Under the pieces are notes generated by a model. The model worked only from the letters and a program-made list of their open reading frames with translations, had not been told where the DNA came from and did no database searches. Of a stretch of 64,000 nucleotides of DNA, positions 20,630-30,645 are shown piece after piece. The position numbers were made by a program, and so were the translations under genes. Origin of the DNA: Lampris incognitus. Lineage: Eukaryota > Chordata > Actinopteri > Lampriformes > Lampridae. The stretch spans positions 21,592,519-21,656,518 of the forward strand of contig NC_079216.1 in NCBI RefSeq assembly GCF_029633865.1, written 5' to 3'. How positions within the stretch are numbered: position 1 is the first letter of the stretch; each line of letters starts with the position of its first letter.

Positions 20630-20912
20630 TGTAGCGAATTCGGGGGAGGGGGGGGAGGCAACAGGAACCGCCGCAGCCGGGGTGTTCAGAAATACACCTT
20701 CGAACCCGTATCTCCCACACCCCAGGAGACATCGCTAACCACTCGACTAAAAGGTGCGACACTTCTCCATGCACGTTACACTACCCCCCTCCTTCGGGAA
20801 GCGCGTCTGCGCCCATCCCACTTCTGACACCAATGTAGCGAACTCGGGGGGCAACCACAGGAACTGCCGCAGCCAGGACGCGAACCCATATCTCGACTAG
20901 GGGGTCCGCCTC
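20630..20912 (-). mobile_element. TRIM-like miniature LTR element, copy 2
   Basis: Minus-strand order: a partial 5' LTR (about 20912-20834, with an internal deletion); a primer-binding site TGGTGTCAGAAGTGGGA at 20832-20816; only 53 internal bases (20833-20781) ending in a G-rich polypurine tract; then the 3' LTR (20780-20630), starting TGTAACGTGCA and ending CGAATTCGCTACA. The 3' LTR contains a tRNA-like box A (tagtcgagtgg) and is interrupted after 'gggttcg' by about 18 bases matching the RTE LINE (20685-20704). No coding capacity. The family is defined at 27235. Confidence 0.7.
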
Positions 20913-20944
20913 GCCCCCACTACACAACACACACACACCCACCC

Positions 20945-21085
20945 ACCCCCTAGGGACAATTTAGTACGAGTGATACATGTCTTAGGACTGCGGGAGGAAA
21001 CCGAAGCACCCGAAGGAAACCCACGGAGACATGGGGAGAACATGCAAACTCCACACAGAGGACGACCCGGGACGACCCCCAAGGT
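20945..21085 (-). repeat. Fragment of the SINE seen at 4120-4425
   Basis: Shares 'ctgcgggaggaaaccgaagc', 'agacatggggagaacatgca' and 'aactccacacag' with that family. Only the 3' half is present. Confidence 0.55.
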
Positions 21086-21592
21086 TTCTACAATGATTAC
21101 AGTGACTAAAAGCCATTAGGGATGCGCAACATGTTTTGATCAGTCCTTCCATGTTAAAAATCCATTTCCCCGGTCTCATTCTCTGCCAGTTTAGCACCGG
21201 CTTTCAAGCTGCTTGGCACATAAACTCGTATGCCCATAACTTTCCACATACCAAAAAAGTGGAAGGATTCATTCAGCCATTTTCTTAGTGAGACGCTTCA
21301 AATCAATGTCAGACTTTTTCGTTTGCCACCATTATCTCACATTCAACACCGCAGATCCCTGTGATAATGTAGCAATCTGTCCCATTAAAGTTTCAGGGCG
21401 TGCCTTTTGGTAGCCACGTTTATGTAGCAGCTGGTACTGAATTTAAATAAATTTTTAGTATTCTACAACTAAAAATGACTGACCCATTCGTTTCCAGTGA
21501 AAAATTAATGCTTTAAGCTAAAGTGTAAGGAACTGTTAATAGAATTGGCATTTGACATCAACGATTGAATTCTAGTCTCTACCGAATGCCAT
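21086..21592. other. Unassigned spacer
   Basis: AT-rich sequence with no recognisable gene or repeat, ending at the target site (ccat, 21589-21592) of the Gypsy element. Confidence 0.4.
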
Positions 21593-21832
21593 TGTGGTGG
21601 ACACGTATTGGGGACAGAATTCAACCCAGGAACTAAGGGTTAAGTCATGGTTGCCCTGGCAGGTTAACGCAGGGTTAAGTTATGGTTGTCCAGCCAGTTT
21701 TCTGATTATTCTTGCCACCTCCGCTCAGTCGAGCTGTGGTTTGGTTGCTCTCTGATTTACCGTGGATTAAAGAAAGTTGCCTACACGGCTAAAGTGTGAA
21801 CCTACGGTCTTCTCCGTTCCTTCGGCTCTACA
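21593..21832 (+). repeat. 5' LTR of the CsRn1-like Gypsy
   Basis: 240 bases, starting TGTGGTGGACACG and ending CGGCTCTACA. Identical by eye to 25763-26002. It should carry the pol II promoter, but I see no clear TATA box. Confidence 0.95.
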
Positions 21833-21833
21833 C

Positions 21834-21848
21834 TGGTGACCCCGACGT
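21834..21848 (+). promoter_or_regulatory. Primer-binding site, tRNA-Trp
   Basis: TGGTGACCCCGACGT, one base after the LTR, is the exact complement of the 3' end of eukaryotic tRNA-Trp including CCA. Confidence 0.8.
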
Positions 21849-21884
21849 CGGTTTTCGGATAAGTTTTCTGAAACCACACACATT

Positions 21885-22577
21885 ATGGCTACGAACGCCG
21901 TTGCAATTAAACTGCCGGAGTTTTGGGAGTCTTCCGCGGCTACATGGTTCGCGCAGGCTGAGGCACAGTTCGCGCTCAGAGACATAACAGCAGACGAGAC
22001 CAGGTACTACTACGTATTGGCAGCGCTGGGGTGCGCTACGGCTTCCAGGATAAGCGGTTTCATAACCAACCCACCGGCCGATGGTAAATACGCCGCACTT
22101 AAACATCTCCTCCTTGAAACTTTTGAACTGTCAACAACGGAGAGAGCACGTCGCCTCTTCGCAATTCAGGGCTTGGGAGATGGCAAACCATCGGAGCTAA
22201 TGAGCAGGATGTTAAACCTACTGGGTCAAGAAAAGCCATGTTTCCTGTTTATGGAGCTGTTTCTGCGCAACATGCCGCCCCACGTCCAGACTGCGCTCGC
22301 TAACTCCACCATCACTGATCCCCGTGAGCTGGCAAAGGAGGCTGACCGATTCTTCGTCGCTACACAACGTTCCTCCCATGCCGGGGTGCTGGCTCCTACC
22401 TTCACTGGCCCCCCGCCGACATCGCGGGCGTGGCCCGACGGTGGCGCCACAGCATCAGACCGCTACAAGCCCTCTGGACTCTGTATGTACCACGCTCGAT
22501 TTGGTGCGAAAGCTAAACGGTGCCGTTCCCCCTGCAACTACAGGCCGACGGGAAACGAGAGGGCCAACACTCAGTAG
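21885..22577 (+). CDS. gag: Gag of the CsRn1-like Gypsy
   Basis: This 230-residue structural protein should build the virus-like particle. It starts at the first ATG after the primer-binding site. The N-terminus [20 protein letters not shown] and the central [10 protein letters not shown] resemble the retrotransposon capsid core of invertebrate-type Gypsy elements. Near residues 204-221, [18 protein letters not shown] has C-H-C-C spacing instead of the usual CCHC knuckle, a CsRn1-clade trait. The last 58 bases overlap pol in the -1 frame, and the slippery site is 22550-22556. The stop TAG (22575-22577) falls in the loop of the downstream hairpin. Confidence 0.9.
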   Translation: MATNAVAIKLPEFWESSAATWFAQAEAQFALRDITADETRYYYVLAALGCATASRISGFITNPPADGKYAALKHLLLETFELSTTERARRLFAIQGLGDGKPSELMSRMLNLLGQEKPCFLFMELFLRNMPPHVQTALANSTITDPRELAKEADRFFVATQRSSHAGVLAPTFTGPPPTSRAWPDGGATASDRYKPSGLCMYHARFGAKAKRCRSPCNYRPTGNERANTQ

Positions 22578-25500
22578 TGGCCATGAGTGTTGGCGATACG
22601 AGCAGGCTACTCTTCATCCTCGACACCATCTCCGGTCGGCGATTTCTTTGTGACACGGGCGCACAGAGAAGCGTGCTCCCTGCTACTGACGTCGACATCA
22701 TGGGCGGGGAGCGGGGCCCCCAGTTGGCGACGGCTGACGGCAGCCCTATCCACACCTACGGCGTGCGGTCTGTAGAACTGTGTTTTGGTGGACAACGTTT
22801 CACGTGGGAGTTCGTCATGGCCAATGTAACGCTTCCCCTCCTCGGAGCTGATTTTTTGTGCGCTTACGGTTTGCTAGTGGACATTCAGAACAGCCGTCTG
22901 GTCGATGCCTTAACCTTCTCCTCCTTCGCATGTACGCGGAGGGAAGCGGCCTATGCAGGTCTAGCCAACTCTCTCTCAGAGGCAGACAAGTTCACCCGCC
23001 TCCTCGCTGAGTTCCCTGACCTCACCCAGCCTACCTTCTCTGCACCCACCGCTAAGCATGGGGTGGAGCATCACATTGCTACGAAGGGGCCCCCGGTCTA
23101 CGCCAGAGCCAGGCGTCTCGACCCCGCCAAACTCGCCATTGCCAAGTCTGAGTTCGAGCACCTGGAACGCATGGGGATCATCCGCCGCTCTGACAGCCCG
23201 TGGGCGTCCCCACTCCACATCGTCGCTAAGCCTGATGGAGGTTGGCGCCCATGCGGGGACTACCGCCGACTAAATGACGCCACCACGCCCGACCGCTATC
23301 CTGTCCCGCATATCCAGGACTTTTCTGCAAACCTGTCTGGCAAATGCGTCTTCTCAAAAGTCGACCTGGTCCGTGGTTATCATCAAGTTCCCGTGCACCC
23401 CTCAGACATCCCCAAGACAGCGGTGACTACCCCATTCGGCCTATTTGAATTCCTACGAATGCCATTTGGACTCAAAAACGCGGCCCAGTCCTTTCAGCGG
23501 CTGATGGATTCAGTGCTCCGTGGCCTTCCTTTCCTCTTCGTCTATTTGGACGACATACTCATCGCCAGCGCCTCCAAGGAAGAACACCTGTCCCATCTTC
23601 ATGCCCTCTTCACACGCCTCAGCCAGCATGGGCTGATCGTCAACCCAGCGAAGTGCCGGTTCGGGCTGACAGCCATTGATTTCCTCGGGCATCGCATCAC
23701 TGGGGACGGGGCAGTCCCCCTGCCCTCAAAGGTGGAAGCGGTGGCGGCCTTTCCGCGCCCCCAAACAGCTCGTGCGCTCAGGGAGTTCATTGGGATGGTG
23801 ACATTCTACCACCGCTTCATTCCCCGAGCCGCCTTTATCATCCGGCCACTGTACGAGGCGCTGAAAGGCATGTCCCCCAACCAGGCGGTCGACTGGACAG
23901 CAGAGCGGGACCGTGCGTTCACCGAGACTAAAGCTGCGCTCTCCCAGGCTACCCTGCTAGCGCATCCTTCACCTACAGCGCCTATTTCCATAACCACGGA
24001 TGCATCGGACTATGCTGTTGGTGCGGTTCACGAACAGTGGGTGGGGGGGGCTTGGCAGCCTTTGGCCTTTTTCAGTCGCCAGCTTACACCCCGAGAGCGC
24101 AAGTATAGTACTTTTGACAGGGAACTCCTCGGTCTCTGGCTCGCTGTCCGGCATTTCCGTTTCCTGCTAGAGGGCCGCGAGTTTACTGCGTACGTGGACC
24201 ACAAGCCCCTCACGTTTGCCATGTCCAAGACGGCCGAGCCATGGTCCGCTCGCCAGCAGCGACAACTCTCCTACATTTCGGAATTCACTACCGACATCCA
24301 GCACGTCGCTGGTAAGTCTAACCAGGTAGCTGACTGCCTCTCTAGGGCAGTGATTGGAGCGGTCCACCTAGGCCTTGACTATGCACAGATGGCCGTTGAC
24401 CAGGCCACGGACCCGAGCATCCTCCGTCTCCGGGCCTCCGACACGGGGCTCCGCCTGCAGGACGTTCCTTTCAGCGACACAGGTGCCACCCTCCTGTGTG
24501 ACGTCTCCACAGGACAGCCCAGGCCCATCGTCCCGCACAGCTGGAGACGCCCCGTATTTGAAGCTGTGCACGGCCTCTCTCATCCAGGCGGTAAGCCATC
24601 CGTGCGCCTGACCTCTGCTAAGTTTGTGTGGGAGGGACTTAAGAGAGACGTGAAAGCGTGGGCCGACTCGTGTGTTGCCTGTCAGCGGGCTAAGATACAC
24701 CGCCACATTAAGGCGCCCCTGGAACGCTTCGCAGTGCCGGAGAGACGATTTGACCATGTCCACGTCGACCTGGTTGGTCCCCTACCCCCCTCCCATGGGT
24801 TCACCTACCTCTTCACTGTGGTGGACAGGACTACGCGCTGGCCTGAAGCTGTTCCCCTGGCATCCACGACGTCTGCTGATGTGGCCCGGGCTTTTATTGG
24901 GTCGTGGGTCTCACGTTTCGGTACGCCTTCCGACCTTTCATCTGACCGCGGGCCACAGTTTACCTCAGAGCTATGGAGTGCTGTGGGTGAGGCTCTGGGC
25001 GTCAAGCTTCATCGCACTACCGCCTACCACCCTCAGGCGAACGGCCTATGTGAGCGCTTCCACCGGTCCATGAAGGCTGCGCTTCGGGCTACTCTCAAGG
25101 ACTGCAACTGGGTCGACAAGCTCCCATGGGTCATGCTGGGCCTGCGGACCGCCCCGAAGGAAGACCTACAAGCCTCCTCTGCGGAGCTGGTGTACGGCAC
25201 GCCGCTGCGAGTCCCAGGCGATTTCATGCCCAATGCAACGCGTCCCTGGTCAGCTGTGGACCAACGAGCCTCCTTGCTGGACGGGGTCAGAGCTTTCACA
25301 CCCGTCCCTACCGCCCAACACGGCGCGCCGGTGTCCCAGGTGCCCCCAGGTCTGCAGTCAGCGGACTACGTGTTCATCCGTCACGACGCACACCGCCCCC
25401 CTCTGCAACCCCCTTATGACGGCCCCTTCCGCGTCCTGGAACGGGGAACTAAGCACCTGGTGGTGGATTTTGGGGGCACGGCCGAGCATGTTTCAGTGGA

Positions 25501-25741
25501 CCGAGTTAAACCCGCACACCTGGACTTGACGCAGCCGTTGGAGTTAGCCCAACCTCCTCGTCGCGGTCGTCCCCCGGCTCCGCCTCCTCCCCCCGTGGAG
25601 GCCCGAGCTGCCTCTTCTGCTCCTCAGGCCGACCTCCACAGGCCCGCGTCAATGCCTCCCAGAGACACTCCGGCCCCTGTTATCCGTAGCCGCCGCGGAC
25701 GGCCTGTTGTCCCCCCGCGCCTGCCTGACTTCGATTACTAG
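22520..25741 (+). CDS. pol: Pol of the CsRn1-like Gypsy (PR-RT-RH-IN)
   Basis: The open frame spans 1,073 codons; translation is expected to enter by -1 frameshift at 22550-22556, not at its first Met. Protease: CDTGAQ (Asp about residue 45). Reverse transcriptase: VDLVRGYHQ and YLDDIL (about 340). RNase [13 protein letters not shown], then FDRELLG and YVDHKPLTF. Integrase: an H-H-C-C zinc region ending CVACQRAK, then catalytic D (HVDLVGPLP), D (SSDRGPQF) and E (NGLCERFH). The C-terminus is rich in proline and arginine. All domains are complete. This is the best candidate for a functional retroelement polyprotein in the window. Confidence 0.93.
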   Translation: MPFPLQLQADGKREGQHSVVAMSVGDTSRLLFILDTISGRRFLCDTGAQRSVLPATDVDIMGGERGPQLATADGSPIHTYGVRSVELCFGGQRFTWEFVMANVTLPLLGADFLCAYGLLVDIQNSRLVDALTFSSFACTRREAAYAGLANSLSEADKFTRLLAEFPDLTQPTFSAPTAKHGVEHHIATKGPPVYARARRLDPAKLAIAKSEFEHLERMGIIRRSDSPWASPLHIVAKPDGGWRPCGDYRRLNDATTPDRYPVPHIQDFSANLSGKCVFSKVDLVRGYHQVPVHPSDIPKTAVTTPFGLFEFLRMPFGLKNAAQSFQRLMDSVLRGLPFLFVYLDDILIASASKEEHLSHLHALFTRLSQHGLIVNPAKCRFGLTAIDFLGHRITGDGAVPLPSKVEAVAAFPRPQTARALREFIGMVTFYHRFIPRAAFIIRPLYEALKGMSPNQAVDWTAERDRAFTETKAALSQATLLAHPSPTAPISITTDASDYAVGAVHEQWVGGAWQPLAFFSRQLTPRERKYSTFDRELLGLWLAVRHFRFLLEGREFTAYVDHKPLTFAMSKTAEPWSARQQRQLSYISEFTTDIQHVAGKSNQVADCLSRAVIGAVHLGLDYAQMAVDQATDPSILRLRASDTGLRLQDVPFSDTGATLLCDVSTGQPRPIVPHSWRRPVFEAVHGLSHPGGKPSVRLTSAKFVWEGLKRDVKAWADSCVACQRAKIHRHIKAPLERFAVPERRFDHVHVDLVGPLPPSHGFTYLFTVVDRTTRWPEAVPLASTTSADVARAFIGSWVSRFGTPSDLSSDRGPQFTSELWSAVGEALGVKLHRTTAYHPQANGLCERFHRSMKAALRATLKDCNWVDKLPWVMLGLRTAPKEDLQASSAELVYGTPLRVPGDFMPNATRPWSAVDQRASLLDGVRAFTPVPTAQHGAPVSQVPPGLQSADYVFIRHDAHRPPLQPPYDGPFRVLERGTKHLVVDFGGTAEHVSVDRVKPAHLDLTQPLELAQPPRRGRPPAPPPPPVEARAASSAPQADLHRPASMPPRDTPAPVIRSRRGRPVVPPRLPDFDY
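22550..22594 (+). promoter_or_regulatory. Programmed -1 ribosomal frameshift signal, gag to pol
   Basis: The heptamer G GGA AAC (22550-22556) lies in gag codon phase X XXY YYZ. After a 6-base spacer, the perfect 11-bp stem GCCAACACTCA (22563-22573) pairs with TGAGTGTTGGC (22584-22594) around a 10-base loop. Slipping by -1 reads straight into pol. Slippery site, spacer and stem all fit the known eukaryotic signal. Confidence 0.85.
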
Positions 25742-25750
25742 GGCGAATTC

Positions 25751-25760
25751 TGGGGGGGCT
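25751..25760 (+). promoter_or_regulatory. Polypurine tract of the CsRn1-like Gypsy
   Basis: The G-run 'tgggggggct' ends two bases before the 3' LTR, the expected plus-strand priming site. Confidence 0.7.
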
Positions 25761-25762
25761 CA

Positions 25763-26002
25763 TGTGGTGGACACGTATTGGGGACAGAATTCAACCCAGG
25801 AACTAAGGGTTAAGTCATGGTTGCCCTGGCAGGTTAACGCAGGGTTAAGTTATGGTTGTCCAGCCAGTTTTCTGATTATTCTTGCCACCTCCGCTCAGTC
25901 GAGCTGTGGTTTGGTTGCTCTCTGATTTACCGTGGATTAAAGAAAGTTGCCTACACGGCTAAAGTGTGAACCTACGGTCTTCTCCGTTCCTTCGGCTCTA
26001 CA
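25763..26002 (+). repeat. 3' LTR of the CsRn1-like Gypsy
   Basis: 240 bases identical by eye to the 5' LTR, followed by the target duplication ccat at 26003-26006. Confidence 0.95.
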
Positions 26003-26085
26003 CCATACTGTTTTTTCATGGCGCCAATCGTTTGACGGGAGCCAAAGCATGAATTCAAGCAGCCAAGATAGCAATGCAAGATAGC

Positions 26086-26370
26086 TGTAGTGTATGGAGA
26101 TACACACGAAAGCAAATGTTTTTATATGCAGTAATATGTATTTTATGTTTGACCTCTGACCCTCGATGTCTATTGGTTGTGTATGTTGTATGTACCCGCG
26201 CCACTCTGGTGCGCGCCCTTGGAAGAAGACAGAGCAAGAGGGTCACTCGTGTTTTCGTGCCTACTTAACGCAGTCGTCTTGTAATGTTACTACGGTCTAG
26301 CAAATAAAAGAGGAAGACCAAGCTACACCTTGATCGTTGTATAATTCAGTTATCCTGTGGATACATGACA
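26086..26370 (+). repeat. 5' LTR of the old Gypsy
   Basis: 285 bases, from TGTAGTGTATGGAGATACAC to GTGGATACATGACA. The first 27 bases recur at 36211-36237. AATAAA is present near 26302 ('gcaaataaaagagg'). The leader continues with 'agttttggcgacgaggatgg', probably containing the primer-binding site. Confidence 0.85.
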
Positions 26371-26483
26371 AGTTTTGGCGACGAGGATGGGATTTTCCTC
26401 TTTATTTTTATTTGCAACAGGTTGCTCCCGTCTTGACCGGTAATTTTTGGACGATGCTAGCAGCTTAGCAGCTATCGTACGCG

Positions 26484-27040
26484 ATGGCACTGTTTAGTAC
26501 AGATATAGGACTGCAGTTCAACGCAACGGCAGAAACCTTCCACAATTATGAAGAAAGGCTTATGCAATTCTTGTCTGATAACCAAACTGAGCAAGATAGG
26601 AGAAGAGCCGTGTTTTTGTCCTTGGTTGGACTGAAGAATGTTGCCTTGCTAAAGGACTTGATCATCTCACCGAAAAAGTTCAGTGAAGTTGCTTTTGCAA
26701 CCTTGCTACAGACGTTGCGGGATTTTTACAGGCCAAAGAAGAAAGTATTGGTGGAAAAATTTGCTTTTAGAAGCCGTCGACAACAGTCTGGAGAGGCTTT
26801 TGCTGATTGCATTGCTAGCTTGAAAGGATTAGCTTCTATATGCAATTTTGGCGCGAGCTTCGAGGAGCAGCTCCGAGATCAGTTCGTGTGTGAGACATCT
26901 AACAAAGCTGCGCCGGAAGTTACTGAATGCCGCCATTGGCGAGGGATTAACATGGCAAAAGATGGTGGAATTAACAAACAATTTCGCATGCACGAATTCT
27001 GGATTAGAAAGCATGCAGACGGGAAAGTCATCTGTGCATA
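26484..27040 (+). pseudogene. gag: Gag fragment of the old Gypsy
   Basis: Open from ATG 26484 for about 145 codons in one frame (FSEVAFATLLQTLRDFYRPK, FAFRSRRQQSGEAFADCIAS), then a frame break near 26900. The continuation LNAAIGEGLTWQKMVEL lies in another frame (26848-27045). This is the retrotransposon Gag core found in K02A2.6-like Gypsy families. It is cut off at 27040 by the nested LTR-type element; the zinc knuckles resume after 30721. Confidence 0.75.
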
Positions 27041-27234
27041 TGTAATCGGGTGAAATATGTTCACACTGAAATCGATTAGTTAGGACTGAATCAGTGTTCA
27101 ATTGCTCATGTCTGAGGAGATTTGACTAGAGGGCGCGCTGGGGGCTCTCGTCATTAATACAGTTGATGAAGAGCCAGCAGTTGTCCTGTATTCATTTCTT
27201 CCTCTGTTCCAGGTAAGGTATATATATATAGTGT

Positions 27235-27615
27235 TGTAACGTGCATTGGATAAGTAGACACGTTGGTCCTTGACTAACGGGTCTGACCCTTTAGTCGAGC
27301 GGTTAGCGATGTCTCCTGCGGTGCGGGCGATACGGGTTCGCGTCCCGGCCGCGGCAGTTCCTGTGGTTGCGTTGTCCCCCGAATTCGCTACATTGGTGTC
27401 AGAAGTGGGATGGAGCGACCGTAAGGCCATCGGAAGCGTAGGCGCCCTGAGGCGTGAAGGAGCTGATATGCTTAAGCGCGGGGACGCGCTTCCCGAAGGG
27501 GGGGGGTAGTGTAACGTGCATTGGATAAGTAGACATGTTGGTCCTTGACTAACGGGTCTGACCCTTTAGTCGAGCGGTTAGCGATGTCTCCTGCGGTGCG
27601 GGCGATACGGGTTCG
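27235..27615 (+). mobile_element. TRIM-like miniature LTR element with tRNA-like LTR, copy 1
   Basis: Layout: LTR 27235-27392 (158 bases, TGTAACGTGC to ATTCGCTACA); primer-binding site TGGTGTCAGAAGTGGGA (27394-27410), complementary to the 3' end of tRNA-Leu; 117 internal bases with no gene; polypurine tract (27495-27509); second LTR 27510-27615, cut by the RTE LINE. The LTR carries pol III-like boxes A (TAGTCGAGCGG, 27292-27302) and B (GGTTCGCGTCC, 27335-27345), 43 bases apart as in a tRNA gene. Such coding-free LTR elements (TRIMs) depend on other elements' enzymes. Alternative reading: a tandem tRNA-SINE, but the TG..CA ends with primer site and polypurine tract argue for an LTR element. 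Confidence 0.7.
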
Positions 27616-30176
27616 TAGGTGTATTTCTGAATGTTATCAGCGCATATGCCCCTCAAGTTGGGTGTGAGATGGATGAAAAAGAAGAATTCTGGAGTGAGTT
27701 GGACGACATGGTGGAGAGGGTACCCAAGGAGGAGAGAGTGGTGATTGGAGCGGACTTCAATGGACATGTTGGTGAAGGGAACAGAGGTGATGAGGAGGTG
27801 ATGGGAAGGTATGGAGTCAAGGAGAGAAATGTGGAAGGACAGATGGTGGTCGATTTTGCGAAAAGGATGGAAATGGCTGTGGTGAATACATATTTCAAGA
27901 AGAGGGAGGAACACAGGGTGACATACAAGAACGGAGGAAAGTGCACACAGGTGGACTATATCTTATGTAGAAGGCGCCATCTATAAGGGATTGGAGACTG
28001 CAAGGTGGTGGCAGGGGAGAACGTAGCTAGGCAGCATCGGATGGTGGTCTGTAGGATGAATTTGGAGACCAAGAAGAGGAAGCGAGTGAAGACACAGCCA
28101 AAGATCAAATGGTGGAAGTTGAAGAAGGAAGACTGTTGTGTGGAGTTCAGGCAGGAGTTAAGACAGGCACTGGGTGGTAGTGAAGAGTTGCCAGATGGCT
28201 GGACAACCACTGCAGAAATAGTGAGGGAGACAGCTAGGAAGGTACTTGGTGTGTCATCAGGACAGAGGAAGGAAGACAAGCAGACTTGGTGGTGGAATGA
28301 GGAAGTACAGCAAATTATACAGAGGAAAAGGTTGGCAAAGAAGAAGTGGGATAGTAAGAGAGATGAAGAAAGTAGACAGGAGTACAAGGAGATGCAGCGT
28401 AAAGCAAAGAGAGAGGTGGCAAAGGCAAAGGAAAAGGCGTATGGTGAGTTGTACGACAGATTAGACACTAAGGAAGGAGAAAAGGACTTGTACCGATTGG
28501 CTGGACAGAGGGACCGAGCTGCAAAGGATGTGCAGCAAGTTAGGGCGATCAAGGATAGAGATGGAAATGTGCTGACAAGCGAGGAGAGTGTGCTAAGAAG
28601 GTGGAAGGAATACTTTGAGGGGCTGATGAATGAAGAAAATGAGAGAGAGAGAAGGTTGGATGATATAGGGATAGTGAATCAGGAAGTTCAGCGGATTAGC
28701 AAGGAGGAAGTGAGGGCAGCTATGAAGAGGATTAAGAGTGGAAAGGCAGTTGGTCCTGATGACATACCTGTGGAGGCATGGAGATGTTTAGGAGAGATGG
28801 CAGTGGAGTTTTTAACTAGATTGTTTAACACAATCCTGGAAAGTGAGAGGATGCCTGAGGAGTGAGGAAGAAACATACTGGTACCGATTTTCAAGAACAA
28901 GGGCGATATGCAGAACTGCAACAACTACAAGGTATAAAGTTCATCAGCCACAGCATGAAGATTTGGGAAAGAGTAATAGAAGCTAGGTTAAGAGGAGAGG
29001 TGATGATCAGCGAGCAGCAGTATGGGTTCATGCCACGAAAGAGCACCACAGATGCGATGTTTGCTTTGAGAATGTTGATTGAGAAGTATAGAGAAGGCCA
29101 GAAAGAGTTGCATTGTGTCTTTGTAGATTTAGAGAAAGCTTATGACAGGGTGCCGAGAGAGGAGGTGTGGTATTGTATGAGGAAGTCAGGAGATGCAGAG
29201 AAGTATGTAGGAGTGGTGCAGGATACGTATGAGGGAAGTGTGACAATGGTGAGGTGTGTGGTTGGAATGACAGATGGGTCCAAGGTGGAGGTCGGATTAC
29301 ATCAAGGATCGGCTCTGAGCCCTTTCTTGTTTGCAATGGTGATGGACAGGTTGACGGACAAGATCAGGCAGGAGTCTCCATGGACGACGATGTTCGCGGA
29401 TGACATTGTGATCTGTAGCGAGAGTAGGGTGCAGGTTGAGGAGAGCCTGGAGAGGTGGAGGTATGCACTGGAGAGAAGAGGAATGAAAGTCAGTAGGAGC
29501 AAGACGGAATACCTATGCGTGAATGAGAGAGAGGACAGTGGAATGGTCAGGATGCAAGGAGTGGAAGTGACAAAGGCATTGGAGTTTAAATACTTGGGGT
29601 CAACTGTCCAAAGTAACGGGGAGTGCAGTAGAGAGGTGAAAGAGAGAGTGCAGGCAGGTTGGAGTGGGTGGAGAAGAGTGTCAGGAGTGATTTGTGACAG
29701 AAGGGTACCAGCAAGAGTTAAAGGGAAAGTTTACAAGATGGTTGTGAGACCAGCTATGTTACATGGTTTAGAGACAGTGGCACTGACGAAAAGACAGGAG
29801 GTGGAGCTGGAGGTGGCAGAGTTGAAGATGCTAAGATTTTCACTGGGAGTAACGAAGAAGGACAGAATTAGGAACGATTATATTAGAGGGACCGCTCAGG
29901 TTGGGCGGTTTGGAGACAAAGCAAGAGAGGCAATATTGAGATGGCTTGGACATGTGTGGAGGAGAGATGCTGAGTATATTGGGAGAAGGATGCTGAATAT
30001 GGAGCTGCCAGGGAAGAGGAGAAGAGGAAGGCCAAAGAGGAGGTTTATGGATGTGGTGAGGGAAGACATGCATGTGGCTGGTGTGACAGAGGAAGACGCA
30101 GAAGACAGGAAGAAATGGAAACGGATGATCCGCTTTGGCGACCCCTAACGGGAGCAGCCGAAAGTAGTAGTAGTAG
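27616..30176 (+). mobile_element. RTE-clade LINE, 5'-truncated (copy 2)
   Basis: Begins inside the endonuclease region at 'aggtgtatttctgaatg' and ends with the same TAG-repeat tail as copy 1 (to about 30176). It is joined at the 5' end to the broken second LTR of the TRIM-like element. No target duplication is visible and the rest of that LTR is missing on the right, so the junction may involve a deletion. Confidence 0.88.
27618..30148 (+). pseudogene. RTE LINE endonuclease-reverse transcriptase, truncated and broken
   Basis: Segment 27618-27986 keeps the endonuclease half ([47 protein letters not shown], then TAA). Segment 28005-28865 is the linker and start of the reverse transcriptase (GKAVGPDDIPVEAW) and ends MPEE-TGA exactly as in copy 1. 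Segment 28917-30148 is open through the catalytic core (FVDLEKAYDRVP, GLHQGSALSPFLF, MFADDIVICSE) to the C-terminal IRRF-like tail with LNMELPGKRRRGRPKRRFM. A one-base loss near 28930 sets the last frame. It is better preserved than copy 1 but still non-functional. Confidence 0.9.
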
Positions 30177-30645
30177 TTTGGAACGGAGTCAAGCGCGTGC
30201 AGGGCTGGCTTGCTAGCGTAGGCTCGCTAGCATAGGGGTTAGCTAGCTGGCATGGCCGCGAGCCAAGGCGAGTTGAGCGTGTGACCAATGTGAAGCGGCG
30301 GTGATTGTTTGTTGGCTTTGGTATATTCTCAGAAGACGGTGTGTAGTTATGACTATGTCGAGGTGTGTTTTGTTGAGAACAGTGTGTGGACGTGTATATT
30401 ACTGGCGCCGAGTGCATGATGTGTGCATGACATGAGCACGTGACCGTGGCTGCTGCTCGTGCTGAATACATGTTGTGAGCATGAGGTTGGCGCGTGATCG
30501 AGACATGCGCAGTGTGCGCTTTCGCTCCCTCCGCTTGTGCGCACGTGTGTGAATGTATGCTTGTGTGCATGTCTGAATGTATGTGTTATATTTGCAGGCG
30601 TGGTAACTAAATAGTATTGTTTTAGGTTGGAATTTGTATTTTGGG
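30177..30645 (+). other. Interior of the LTR-type insertion, unassigned
   Basis: GC-rich sequence with repeated 'gctagc' motifs at its start and TG-rich sequence later. The minus-strand open frame 30145-30570 has no recognisable similarity. Confidence 0.3.

Larger units (their letters stand above)
21593..26002 (+). mobile_element. Gypsy LTR retrotransposon, intact and very recent (CsRn1-like)
   Basis: 4,410 bases with two 240-base LTRs that I read as identical, flanked by ccat (21589-21592 and 26003-26006). Order: 5' LTR, tRNA-Trp-type primer-binding site, gag, pol (protease, reverse transcriptase, RNase H, integrase), G-rich polypurine tract, 3' LTR. Both reading frames are open and all catalytic residues are visible. 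The tRNA-Trp primer plus the C-H-C-C Gag motif point to the CsRn1 clade of Ty3/Gypsy. Identical LTRs imply a very recent insertion. Confidence 0.93.

Noticed and set aside
26074..26268. Small plus-strand frame over the old Gypsy LTR
   Set aside because: Chance frame within an LTR.
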